The position numbers were made by a program, and so were the translations under genes. Positions 28,050-37,351 of a stretch of 64,000 bases of DNA are shown in pieces (the first letter of the stretch is position 1; every line of letters begins with the position of its first letter). Location of the stretch: the NCBI RefSeq assembly GCF_040112705.1, contig NZ_CP157804.1, forward strand, positions 126,501-190,500, given 5' to 3'. The notes below the pieces were generated by a model that did no database searches, had not been told where the DNA came from, and saw only the letters and a program-made list of their open reading frames with translations. The stretch comes from Flagellimonas sp. MMG031. GTDB lineage: Bacteria; Bacteroidota; Bacteroidia; Flavobacteriales; Flavobacteriaceae.

Positions 28050-31000
28050 ATGATAATGAGAAATTATTGGATGATGTTGGTGTTTTTATGCTGTTCCATT
28101 ACAGCGGCACTGGCTCAAGAAAAGAATGTTAGCGGTACAGTTACCGACCAAAATGGACTGCCCCTGCCGGGTGTCAACATTGTTGTTGAAGGGAGTTCCA
28201 CAGGTACGCAGACGGATTTCGATGGAAATTATGCCATCTCCGCAAAGGTGGGACAAACGCTTCTATTCACCTACATAGGGCAAAAACCAACTAGGCGCAC
28301 CATTGGAGCATCAAACTTAATTAACGTACAAATGGAAGAAGATGCACAAGCTCTTGAGGAGGTGGTTGTTACCGCTCAAGGCATCAAGCGGGAGAAAAAA
28401 GCACTTGGTTATGCTGTGACTTCCGTTGGAGCTGATCAAATAGAAAACCGATCCGAAGGTGATGTTGCCAGGGTTCTTAATGGTAAAGCGGCCGGTGTGC
28501 AAATCACATCAGCAGGCGGTACCTCTGGGTCAGGTACGAACATTACCGTAAGAGGTTTTAGTTCCTTTAGTGGGAGCAACCAGGCCTTGTTTATTGTTGA
28601 CGGGGTACCCTTTAGCAATGATACCAACGCACCTGGTAACTTCTTGGACGGCAACCCTGCTCCTTCACGTTTCTTGGATTTAGACCCTAATAATATTGCC
28701 AGCGTAGAGGTATTAAAAGGACTTGCCGCTACCACCCTTTACGGAACATTGGGACGTAATGGGGTAATTTTGGTAACCACCAAAGCAGGGGCCGCTCAAA
28801 AAGGGCCGAAGAAGACGGAGATAACAGTAAGTCAGTCTTACTTTGCGAACGAGTTTGCCTCCTTACCTGATTACCAACAACAATTTGGTAACGGCTTTGA
28901 CCAATCCTTTGGCTGGTTCTTCAGTAACTGGGGACCTAGTTTTGACCGTGCAGGCGTTTCTGGATGGGGTAACCAAGCTGCCATAGACGACCAAGGTACC
29001 TTATTGCATCCTTACGCATCTTCAGCTTTTCTTAACCCAGGAGGCCCCAATACAGGTCAAAGTGCCTTGGCACAGCAATTTGCTAATCAAAGATATGAGT
29101 GGAGGCCTTATAATTCGGTAGAAGAGTTTATGCGTCCCGGACGCACTATGAACACCTCTTTGAACATTGCCGGCGGCTCAGAGGATGGGAATACCACCTT
29201 TAATGCCAATATTGGCTATTTGGATGAAGAAGGCTTTACCCCAGGAAACTCATTGAACCGTTTCAACTTCTCGGTAGGTGGAAAATCTAAACTGTCCAAT
29301 AAATTTACCATACAAGCCACGGCCAATTATGCCCGTAGTGATGTGAAAAGCCCTCCCATTGCAGCTAGTAGGGGTAATGGTTCCTTGGGACTTTCTGTGT
29401 TTGGCAACGTTCTGTTCACGCCTTTGAGTGTAGATTTAATGGGACTTCCATTTGAACAGCCAGAGGACGGTTCCAGTATCTACTATCGTAATGGAAATGA
29501 TATTATCAACCCAAGGTGGACAGCAAAGAATGTTACCTACAACAACTTGACCAACAGGTTTAACTTCAATACTTCATTAAACTATGAAATCAACGAAAAT
29601 CTAGGACTGACCTGGAGAACAGGTCTCGATTTTTACAACGAACGCAATATCAATGGGTCCAACAGAGGTGGTGTTGAATTTACCGATGCCATTTTTGGTT
29701 TCTTGGATACATTCGACAACAATAATACCATTTGGGACCACTACGTTGCCCTCAATGGCAACTACGATCTTTCTGAAAAAATTGGAATGACCTTCATTGC
29801 TGGTGCAAATGCTCGTTCGGACATCTTTGATCGACAAGGGGTGGCAAGTACGGGTCAAATTGTTTATGGCATCAAGAGGCATTTCAACTATGAAAACCAA
29901 CTGCCCATCCAGTTTTCACAACAGCGTAACATTATTGGTTTGTTAGGTCAAGTATCCTTCGACTACGATAATATGCTGTTCTTGAATTTGAATACAAGAA
30001 CCGATTGGGTATCGAACTTGATCAGGGAAAACAGGGCACTTACTTATCCAGGAGTAAGTCTTTCCTTCCTACCTACAACGGCCTTCAAAGGACTACAAAG
30101 TGAAAACGGCCTCAATTATCTGAAGCTAAGAGCTGGATATGCCACCTCTGCCAACTTCCCAACAGGTTATCCAACCGTTGGTGTGGTAGAACAAAATACA
30201 CAGATTTTTGGTGATGGTGGAGAAATTACGACCAACCAAGTCGGTAACGTCAAAGAGAATCCCAATCTAAAACCTGAACTTTTAAAAGAATTCGAGGTGG
30301 GGCTAGAATCACGTTTCTGGCAAAATAGGGTTTCACTGGACTTTACCTATTATGACAGAAGAACGGATGATTTGATTGTCAACCAACCACTACCTCCTTC
30401 CACTGGATTCACCCTGACTCAATCCAATATTGGTCAAATCAGCAATAAAGGTATCGAAGCCGACTTAGGTATCGACATTTTTAGAGGTGGAAAAGATGGC
30501 TTCAACTGGAACTCAAGGGTAAACTTCTTTGCCAACGAGGAAGTCGTTGAGGAGCAAGAGGAGGATATCATTTTCTACGCAGGTAGTACTGCCCTGTTTG
30601 TTGGAGCCAACGCTGCCATAAAAGGAGAGTCTTTGGGAACTATCGTGGGTACCGCAGTAGGTCGTGACGAAAATGGAAACTTCTTGGTAAATGATGCGGG
30701 TAACTACGTTATTGTGGAACAGGACAGTGAGGGTAATGTCCCTATTATTGGAGACGCTGTTCCAGATTATACCATGAACTTCTTTAATACCTTTTCCTAT
30801 AAAAACTGGAACCTTGGTTTCCAAGTCCAACACGTGAAAGGGGGAGATATCATGTCCAGTACCATAGCCACCCTATTGGGTCGTGGTTTGATTACGGAAA
30901 CTGTGGACAGGGAAAACACTTACATCATTCCCGGTGTTAATCAAACTACGGGAGAAGTGAACGACAAACAAATCAACAATTCCACCTATTACTTCAACAA

Positions 31001-31292
31001 CCTATTGTTCGGACCGGCGGAAATGAAGATTTATGATGCTTCGGTAATCCGTTTGCAGGAAGTATCCCTATCGTATTCTTTCCCCAAAAAGTATTTGGAC
31101 AATACCCCATTTGGGTCGTTGACCTTAACCGCACAGGGCTTTAACCTTTGGTATGATGCCTACAACACCCCTGATGGTGCCAATTTTGACCCTAACGTAG
31201 CAGGTGTCGGTATCGGAAACGGTCGTGGATTTGACTTTATGAACGGCCCATCCCAGAGACGATATGGTTTAACTGTGAGAGCATCGTTCTAA
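28050..31292 (+). CDS. SusC/RagA-family TonB-linked outer membrane transporter
   Basis: The 1080-residue protein has a signal peptide, a carboxypeptidase-regulatory-like domain (NVSGTVTDQNGLPLPGVNIV, residues about 27-100), a plug domain (VARVLNGKAAGVQI, ITVRGFSS, LFIVDGVPF) and a long 22-strand-type barrel ending in aromatic RRYGLTVRASF. It imports a bulky nutrient through the outer membrane with TonB energy, with the SusD partner as lid. An alternative ATG lies six bases further in. No glycoside hydrolase is encoded nearby, so the substrate may be a peptide, a siderophore-like molecule or another non-glycan. Confidence 0.95.
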   Translation: MIMRNYWMMLVFLCCSITAALAQEKNVSGTVTDQNGLPLPGVNIVVEGSSTGTQTDFDGNYAISAKVGQTLLFTYIGQKPTRRTIGASNLINVQMEEDAQALEEVVVTAQGIKREKKALGYAVTSVGADQIENRSEGDVARVLNGKAAGVQITSAGGTSGSGTNITVRGFSSFSGSNQALFIVDGVPFSNDTNAPGNFLDGNPAPSRFLDLDPNNIASVEVLKGLAATTLYGTLGRNGVILVTTKAGAAQKGPKKTEITVSQSYFANEFASLPDYQQQFGNGFDQSFGWFFSNWGPSFDRAGVSGWGNQAAIDDQGTLLHPYASSAFLNPGGPNTGQSALAQQFANQRYEWRPYNSVEEFMRPGRTMNTSLNIAGGSEDGNTTFNANIGYLDEEGFTPGNSLNRFNFSVGGKSKLSNKFTIQATANYARSDVKSPPIAASRGNGSLGLSVFGNVLFTPLSVDLMGLPFEQPEDGSSIYYRNGNDIINPRWTAKNVTYNNLTNRFNFNTSLNYEINENLGLTWRTGLDFYNERNINGSNRGGVEFTDAIFGFLDTFDNNNTIWDHYVALNGNYDLSEKIGMTFIAGANARSDIFDRQGVASTGQIVYGIKRHFNYENQLPIQFSQQRNIIGLLGQVSFDYDNMLFLNLNTRTDWVSNLIRENRALTYPGVSLSFLPTTAFKGLQSENGLNYLKLRAGYATSANFPTGYPTVGVVEQNTQIFGDGGEITTNQVGNVKENPNLKPELLKEFEVGLESRFWQNRVSLDFTYYDRRTDDLIVNQPLPPSTGFTLTQSNIGQISNKGIEADLGIDIFRGGKDGFNWNSRVNFFANEEVVEEQEEDIIFYAGSTALFVGANAAIKGESLGTIVGTAVGRDENGNFLVNDAGNYVIVEQDSEGNVPIIGDAVPDYTMNFFNTFSYKNWNLGFQVQHVKGGDIMSSTIATLLGRGLITETVDRENTYIIPGVNQTTGEVNDKQINNSTYYFNNLLFGPAEMKIYDASVIRLQEVSLSYSFPKKYLDNTPFGSLTLTAQGFNLWYDAYNTPDGANFDPNVAGVGIGNGRGFDFMNGPSQRRYGLTVRASF

Positions 31293-31318
31293 TAACAATT
31301 GTTAATGATATACGCATT

Positions 31319-33022
31319 ATGAAAAATTTTCTAAAATATATTACCATAGTCTTAATCACAGGGGTGACACTCACCAGCTGTGAAACGACTGAATTGGACT
31401 TAAGAGTTAGTCCTAATGACCTTGCTGCCGATCAGGCAGACCCTAACTTGTTGTTGAACTCCATACAATTGGCCTATGCCTCGAATATGGCTGAAATAAG
31501 CGACCTAGGTGCCGAGTTGACCCGAATCGATTATATGTTTGGAAGGGATTATTTCAATAATTACCCTGGAGATACTTTCGATGATATCTGGGCAAGAACC
31601 TACAGTAGTGATTTTAATGATGTGGGAAATGGGGATATTCGAGTTGGAATGTTTACCAACATTGCCAACTTAGAAACGATAGATGAAATCAGTGACTTGG
31701 ATTATTCATTTCATGTTGGTGTGTCAAAAACTCTTCAAGCACATATGCTGATGCTTTTGGTGGATTACCTTGGCGAGGCTGCCCTTGGAGAAGCTGGAAA
31801 ACCAGAAGATTTTCCATCCCCAAAATTAGATGAAGGGGGCGCCATATATGCTGCTGCGATGTCTATTTTGGATGAAGCCGAAGGATTACTTGCCACTAAT
31901 CCCCAAACCTTCGGAGCAACGGATTTATTTTATGGAGGAGACACGGCAAAATGGTTGAAATTAATTAACACCCTTAGGTTAAAGTCGTATATGATGACAG
32001 GTGATGTTGGGAGTTTTAAACAGGTAATTGCCACTGGCAACTTTATTTCCTCATCCGCCGATGACTTTCAGTTCCAGTACGGCACCAGCGAGCTACAACC
32101 AGACACACGTCATCCAGATTATGCTGCCGATTACACCCCATCAGGGGCCAACATTTACCAGTCCAATTGGCTAATGGAATTGATGCTAAACAATAATGAC
32201 CCACGCATTCGCTATTATTTCTATAGACAGGTGGGAGAAACTCCTGGGGCGGATGCAGACCCCAATGAAGAAAAATTAGCCTGTTCCTTGGCCACTCCCC
32301 CCCAACATTATATTGATGGTGGCTTTACGTATTGTAGTGTACCTAATGGCTATTGGGGCCGCTCCCACGGTAACGATGAGGGTACTCCTCCGGATAATTT
32401 TGAACGTACTGCGGTAGGTGTCTACCCTGCAGCTGGAAAATTTGACGACAATGATTTCGCCGTGGATGCAGAAGACCCTGCTTTTGATGGAAAAGTTGGA
32501 TTGGGTAAAGGTGGTGGTGGTGCCGGCATTGAGCCTATTATTCTTTCTTCATATGTTGAATTTTGGAGAGCGATTATGGCCGATAATGACACTGAACGAG
32601 GACTACGCTTAAACCGTGCACTCCAAATGTCAATCGATAAAGTAATGTCCTTTGGTTCATTAGACCCTACTGGAGACTTATCCTTTGCCCCGGACCAAGC
32701 AACGGTAGAAAGTTACATCAATGATGTTGTAGCCAATTTTAACGACGCTACTGGTGAAGAAAAAGAAAACATCTTTGCTGAGCAGTACTTTATCACCCTT
32801 TATGGAGGTGCGACAGAAGCTTACAACTATTACAGAATGACGGGGTATCCGACCACCGTGTTACCTAACTGGGAACCCAACCCTGGACCTTTCCCAAGGA
32901 GTTTTCTTTACCCTCAAGGTGAGGTTGTAACCAACCCATCTTTGACACAAAAACAAACTATGACACAGCAGGTATTCTGGGATAACAATCCAGCCAGTCC
33001 AACGTTCCCACCTGCTAACTAA
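31319..33022 (+). CDS. SusD/RagB-like nutrient-binding outer membrane lipoprotein
   Basis: The 567-residue protein begins with a lipoprotein signal (ITGVTLTSC) and follows SusC by 26 bases. Its internal pattern (LLNSIQLAY near residue 45, HMLMLLVDYLGE near 140, WLKLINTLRLKSYMM near 220, VEFWRAIMADND near 405) fits the SusD-like type 2 family, alpha-helical TPR-like proteins that cap the SusC barrel and bind substrate. This subfamily is often annotated as nutrient-binding without known ligand. Confidence 0.93.
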   Translation: MKNFLKYITIVLITGVTLTSCETTELDLRVSPNDLAADQADPNLLLNSIQLAYASNMAEISDLGAELTRIDYMFGRDYFNNYPGDTFDDIWARTYSSDFNDVGNGDIRVGMFTNIANLETIDEISDLDYSFHVGVSKTLQAHMLMLLVDYLGEAALGEAGKPEDFPSPKLDEGGAIYAAAMSILDEAEGLLATNPQTFGATDLFYGGDTAKWLKLINTLRLKSYMMTGDVGSFKQVIATGNFISSSADDFQFQYGTSELQPDTRHPDYAADYTPSGANIYQSNWLMELMLNNNDPRIRYYFYRQVGETPGADADPNEEKLACSLATPPQHYIDGGFTYCSVPNGYWGRSHGNDEGTPPDNFERTAVGVYPAAGKFDDNDFAVDAEDPAFDGKVGLGKGGGGAGIEPIILSSYVEFWRAIMADNDTERGLRLNRALQMSIDKVMSFGSLDPTGDLSFAPDQATVESYINDVVANFNDATGEEKENIFAEQYFITLYGGATEAYNYYRMTGYPTTVLPNWEPNPGPFPRSFLYPQGEVVTNPSLTQKQTMTQQVFWDNNPASPTFPPAN

Positions 33023-33039
33023 AATTTAAAACTGAAATT

Positions 33040-34014
33040 ATGAAAAATTGGTTTAAACAAATATCAATACTCCTCTTTTCAGGAGCTGCCCTTTGTATTT
33101 CCTCTTGTGATGAGGGTGACACCGTGGTAGACCAGGTCACAGCTGGTACTGAAAGGGGTGCAATACTACGAACCATTACCGTAATCTCAAATGAACTTCC
33201 AGTTGGTGACGATAGTGGAAATTTCGCTGTAGAGCTCGAAGTTCAAGATTCCGAAGATGGTGAACTTGTAAATCAAGTAGAAGTTTATGTGGGTTTTCGT
33301 GACAATACAGAAGAAATAGGGCCGGGCACCAACGTTGAAGAAACCCTATTTGCCACGATTTCGTCAACTACATTTACCAATGGTCCATTCGGTCTTCCAA
33401 GGTTTACCTATTCGGCAACATTACCAGATATGTTGGCGCATGTGAACAGAACAAATGATGATATTACTGGTGGAGATCAATTTACCATCAGGTTTGAGTT
33501 AGTGCTTACTGACGGCAGAAGATTTTCATTTGTCAATAATACCAGTACATTAACAGGTTCTTTCTTTCGTTCACCCTTTTTATATACCCCAACTGTTATT
33601 TGTCCGGTACAAGAAGATTTATTCGTTGGAGATTATCAACTGACGGTCGACCCAATAAGCCCAGTTGGGGGAGTCCCCATTTGGAATAATCAAACAGTAA
33701 CCATAAGCATTGGTGAAACAAGTACTGAAAGGGTGTTCTCTGCCATTTATTTGGAAGACCTAGGAATTGGTAACGGCCCTGAAGAATTTAAGTTTAACCT
33801 AATTTGTGGGAAAATTGTTCCTCTTGGGGGCCAAGCAACTGGGCTTGCTTGCGTAGATAACATCACACTAGGTCCACCAGTGGGAGATGATGTTACTTCA
33901 GGAACATACGATATCACCGATGATTCCTCATTTACCATAGTTTTTGCAGAAGATGAATCCGGTGATTGTGGTGGGTCAGCAACAAATGCAACAGCCACTT
34001 TAACCAAGATTTAA
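33040..34014 (+). CDS. Surface lipoprotein of the SusCD locus, unknown family
   Basis: This 324-residue protein has a lipoprotein signal (LLFSGAALCISSC) and an otherwise beta-rich sequence without charged clusters, ending in a small domain with cysteines (ICPVQ, LICGK, LACVD, DCGG). It starts 17 bases after the SusD stop and is followed by the operon terminator, so it is the third gene of the unit. In position it corresponds to the SusE/SusF-type or surface-binding lipoproteins of other loci, but I recognise no specific family; ligand binding at the cell surface is inferred from context. Confidence 0.85.
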   Translation: MKNWFKQISILLFSGAALCISSCDEGDTVVDQVTAGTERGAILRTITVISNELPVGDDSGNFAVELEVQDSEDGELVNQVEVYVGFRDNTEEIGPGTNVEETLFATISSTTFTNGPFGLPRFTYSATLPDMLAHVNRTNDDITGGDQFTIRFELVLTDGRRFSFVNNTSTLTGSFFRSPFLYTPTVICPVQEDLFVGDYQLTVDPISPVGGVPIWNNQTVTISIGETSTERVFSAIYLEDLGIGNGPEEFKFNLICGKIVPLGGQATGLACVDNITLGPPVGDDVTSGTYDITDDSSFTIVFAEDESGDCGGSATNATATLTKI

Positions 34015-34038
34015 AAACAATAAGGTTTATCAATAGCT

Positions 34039-34068
34039 TCGACCCCTTTAATGGGGTCGATTCTATTT
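34039..34068 (+). terminator. Intrinsic terminator of the SusCD operon
   Basis: An eight-base perfect stem (TCGACCCC at 34039-34046 with GGGGTCGA at 34053-34060) and a six-base loop are followed by TTCTATTTTG, 24 bases after the last stop codon. Confidence 0.85.
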
Positions 34069-34400
34069 TGTAAGATTCGTAGAAAAAATCCTATCACCAA
34101 AATATAGTAAATCTATTATCCTTTTAATTACATAGTATTCATATTTAAACAAACTACTTGGTTTAAAAAGTAAAATTGATGAAATAAAATAATACCGTAG
34201 CTGTTTAAGAGCTCTAAAAACTTTGCAAATTCAATCCGATCATATTTAAGACCACTTAATGGTTTGATAAAGGAAGTGGAATAGCAAATAAGCACCTATC
34301 TACTCACCTCCCTATTTTTCATACTCATTTGGTCGCATGATCCAAGTTCACTCAAAACATATTTATAAATTCCAAACTTGAATCCATCTATTATTCCATC
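34069..34400. other. Non-coding AT-rich spacer
   Basis: This stretch between the SusCD terminator and the repeat block holds no convincing reading frame on either strand. A weak hairpin (CCACTT pairing with AAGTGG around 34251-34280) is the only structure seen, without a T-run. I assign no function. Confidence 0.5.
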
Positions 34401-34476
34401 ATAAATCAACCCAAACCCCTCATCCGTCAGATCAAAAGGGGCATCCGTCAATTGGCACCCTAAAAATCCATCCGTA
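34401..34476 (+). promoter_or_regulatory. Second copy of the phased CATCCGT repeat block
   Basis: CATCCGTCA begins at 34422 and 34443 (21 bases apart), and a further CATCCGT at 34470. A degenerate unit (CATAAATCA) begins at 34401, again 21 bases before the first. Bases 34422-34456 are identical to 27074-27108. The block ends about 40-60 bases before the ATG at 34518, similar to the spacing at the regulator gene, which supports a shared operator. Confidence 0.65.
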
Positions 34477-34517
34477 GCCCTTATGTTTGGGATATATTTA
34501 TCAAAGTATAGTGTATT

Positions 34518-35099
34518 ATGATCCCAATCTTTAAAACACCTATGACCTACGTTTTGGCAAGCGCTTTACTTTTGGTCAGCCCAAACGTTTTTAGCCAAGA
34601 AGACCCACAAACAACGCATCGACTGGAAAACTTCATCAAACAAAGTTGCACCACCAACTACAACAAAATTACTTCGGAATCGGTACAACGTATCTTAAAG
34701 CATGATGTGTACCACATCACCCAAGAAACCAAAAACATCTATGGTGATAAAGAGACCGAAATCCAAGAGTTTATTGTGGTGGACAATGGCCGAGAGGTGC
34801 AACCTTTCGAAAAAATCCAAATGAATACACCATTACCCAAATTGACCAGCTATATCCGTGAGGATTTTATTTTAAATCCAGAATCTGCTCCCCATTTTCA
34901 GGTACTCTTGGACTACATCTATCCCATCGCCGAATGGAAACCGGACAAACGGGAATTCCTTTTTACAAATGGGAAATGGTACTTTCTTCGGGATGCCTAC
35001 TTCCGAACCAAACAAGGGTTTGAAATCACCGTTGACCCTAAAGGCAAAATCACCCATATCTGCTATAAAATGAAGTGGGACGAAACGGAAAGCAAATAA
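34518..35099 (+). CDS. Secreted protein of unknown family under the CATCCGT operator
   Basis: The 193-residue protein has a cleavable signal peptide ending at VSPNVFSQ (about residue 26). The mature part is mixed alpha/beta, hydrophilic, with two cysteines (about 43 and 185) and segments such as EFLFTNGKWYFLRDAYFRTKQG. I do not recognise a family. It stands alone between the phased repeat block and a strong terminator, downstream of the SusCD operon, and shares its upstream block with the AraC-like regulator, so it is likely part of the same regulon. Confidence 0.75.
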   Translation: MIPIFKTPMTYVLASALLLVSPNVFSQEDPQTTHRLENFIKQSCTTNYNKITSESVQRILKHDVYHITQETKNIYGDKETEIQEFIVVDNGREVQPFEKIQMNTPLPKLTSYIREDFILNPESAPHFQVLLDYIYPIAEWKPDKREFLFTNGKWYFLRDAYFRTKQGFEITVDPKGKITHICYKMKWDETESK

Positions 35100-35127
35100 A
35101 AAGCCTCCCAGTCGGGAGGCTTTTTTT
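35095..35127. terminator. Bidirectional terminator between convergent genes
   Basis: AAGCCTCCC (35101-35109) pairs with GGGAGGCTT (35114-35122) around the loop AGTC, followed by a T-run on the plus strand and preceded by an A-run that serves the minus strand. It would end both the 34518 gene and the ppiD transcript. Confidence 0.92.
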
Positions 35128-35146
35128 ATCCTTTAAAGCGTAATTC

Positions 35147-37267
35147 TTAGTAAAAAGTAGCTCTCTTATCTTCAATTTCAGCTTTGTCCTTTAAGGCATT
35201 ATAAACTGCTCCATTGACCCTGGCCGCTGTACTGGACTGCAGGCTTTGGGCATAAGTGCTGTAGTTTTCCACATCGGGAGCTGCCGTTTTGTTGGTAACG
35301 GTCAATTTGTAGACACCTGTCTCTCCCTCGATGAGTTCGGAGGTCTGGTCTTTGTCCAAAGCAAATGCCGTACCCACAACCATAGGCTCTCTTCCTGCAC
35401 CGGGCAAGGTAGGTGCCTTTAGCGTCAAAGCAGAAGCTGTACTAATGCTCACATTGTTATCCGACGCCATGTCATCCAAGCTTTTTCCTTGGTTGGCGGC
35501 AATAATTTGCTGTGCCTTGCGCTCTTTTCTGATGGCTGGCAGTGCAGTTGCCGAAGCATCCTCTGGAGCCATAAGTCCTTTTCTATATTTTTTGGTAAGC
35601 TGTACCACGGCATATCCGTTGTTCACATCAAAACGTCTCACGTCACCTACCTTGGTGTCCTCGTTAAACGCCCATTGTACCACACTACGCTGTGAACCCA
35701 AACCTGGTAAGTTTTCCTCCATTTCCTTTATCTTGTTCACGGGACGAACAGTGTAGCTACTTTCCCTAGCAATGTCCCCAAAGTTTTCCGGCTCATCATC
35801 GATAACCGCCATTTCAAACTTGGTCGCATCGGTGAACAAGGTGTTTATGGTCTGCTCGGAAGGCTCCACTTCACGGGCCAAGGTAGCCACCTGGATAACG
35901 TCCTGCTTGTCATCCACTTTAATAACATGGTATCCAAACTGGGTTTCTACCAATCCAATGGTTCCTACTGGATTGCCAAAACAGAAATCGTTGAACTCAT
36001 CCGCCATTAGACCTTCTTGGAAATAACCAAGATCTCCTCCACGTGGCGCAGAAGGTCCATCTGAATTTTCCCTGGCCAAAGTGGTGAACATGACATCCTC
36101 TTTTTTGGCTTCGGCCAATAATCTTTTGGCCTCTACTTCAGCTTCTTCTTTGGTCCTTGTGACCGCAGGATTGGCTCTTTCGGCGCCTTCCCAAGAAATA
36201 AGAATATGGCTGGCCTTTACCGTACCATTTTCCTTTCGGTCCATAACTTTTGAGACTTTATAGAAGTCCCCATCCTTATAAGGACCATACACCTCTCCTA
36301 CTTCCATGGCCATCAAGGTATCGGCCACAACGGAAGGAAGGTCTTTTTTGGCCTTGTAAATCGTGTCAAATTTTTCATCGGAATGTCTGTCCAAAAAGGC
36401 AGCCATATCGCTCGTATTCCTAAATCCAGCAATGGTATCGTTGGCATCTTTAGCCTCTGAATACTCTACTGAATCATCCAATAGTGCCGTAATGGCTTCC
36501 TTTACACTGGCATCATCTTCCGCTGATGGCTTTTCCTCGAAATACACAAATCGGATATCCCTGGCGTTTTCTTGCTGAAACTTGGCCTTGTGATCTTTGA
36601 TGTATGCTTCGATCTCACTTTTGGAAACTGTGATGGTGCTGTCTGGAATGGTGGTGTAAGGAATACGGACATATTTGATATCCACCTTGTCGTTGGCCAT
36701 GGTGTAGTCCAGTTTTCCTTCGGCAAGGGTAGCAGTCACCCCTCCTTTGACCAAGTTGAAGTACATACGCTCTTTGGCAGCTTGGATAATGGACTTTTCA
36801 TCTTGCAACCACGCATCGTAACGCAAAGGGTCGTTGGCTTTCCAATCGGCAATGGTGCTTTTGAATACCTGCTCGTTGAAAATACCGTTCTCATCTTGAA
36901 AATCTGGAATCTGGGCATAACCCGAAGTCCTCACAAAGTCAACGATTTGGTCGCTCTCAACTTCTATCCCCAAATCCTCGAACTGCTGGTTCAGGATGGT
37001 CCTACGCACCTCTTGGTCGTAAACCATGTTCACCAACTGGGTTCCTGTAACGCTAGGTCCATATCTTCTGGAGGCATTCTCCACTTGGGCCCTAAATTCA
37101 TTGATGGGAATATTTTCTCCATTGACTTCTGCGACCGTGGAGCCAACCTTTCCACCAGCAAAATTATCGCTGCTGAATACTCCCGATATTACGAATGCGA
37201 ACAACGCCAAACCAATGATAAGAATCAGAACTGTTGTCCGTTTTCTAATATTCTCTAATATTGCCAT
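35147..37267 (-). CDS. ppiD: Periplasmic folding chaperone / peptidyl-prolyl isomerase PpiD
   Basis: The 706-residue protein has one N-terminal membrane anchor (about residues 14-34), a SurA_N-type chaperone region and a parvulin rotamase domain at about 345-455 (VKASHILISWEG, LARENSDGPSAPRGGDLGYF, FGYHVIKVDD), then a second degenerate domain. It helps newly exported proteins fold. The frame is open to 37321, but the ATG at 37267 (MAILENIRKRTTVLIL) matches family starts. It is the last gene of the envelope cluster that begins with coaX. Confidence 0.94.
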   Translation of the reverse strand: MAILENIRKRTTVLILIIGLALFAFVISGVFSSDNFAGGKVGSTVAEVNGENIPINEFRAQVENASRRYGPSVTGTQLVNMVYDQEVRRTILNQQFEDLGIEVESDQIVDFVRTSGYAQIPDFQDENGIFNEQVFKSTIADWKANDPLRYDAWLQDEKSIIQAAKERMYFNLVKGGVTATLAEGKLDYTMANDKVDIKYVRIPYTTIPDSTITVSKSEIEAYIKDHKAKFQQENARDIRFVYFEEKPSAEDDASVKEAITALLDDSVEYSEAKDANDTIAGFRNTSDMAAFLDRHSDEKFDTIYKAKKDLPSVVADTLMAMEVGEVYGPYKDGDFYKVSKVMDRKENGTVKASHILISWEGAERANPAVTRTKEEAEVEAKRLLAEAKKEDVMFTTLARENSDGPSAPRGGDLGYFQEGLMADEFNDFCFGNPVGTIGLVETQFGYHVIKVDDKQDVIQVATLAREVEPSEQTINTLFTDATKFEMAVIDDEPENFGDIARESSYTVRPVNKIKEMEENLPGLGSQRSVVQWAFNEDTKVGDVRRFDVNNGYAVVQLTKKYRKGLMAPEDASATALPAIRKERKAQQIIAANQGKSLDDMASDNNVSISTASALTLKAPTLPGAGREPMVVGTAFALDKDQTSELIEGETGVYKLTVTNKTAAPDVENYSTYAQSLQSSTAARVNGAVYNALKDKAEIEDKRATFY

Positions 37268-37351
37268 TTTACTGCTTGTTTTCTTTAAATTCAGTGGGCG
37301 AAAATACCACTTTCTTTTCAAATAGGAAAGCTAAAAAAGGTGCGGAAATTA

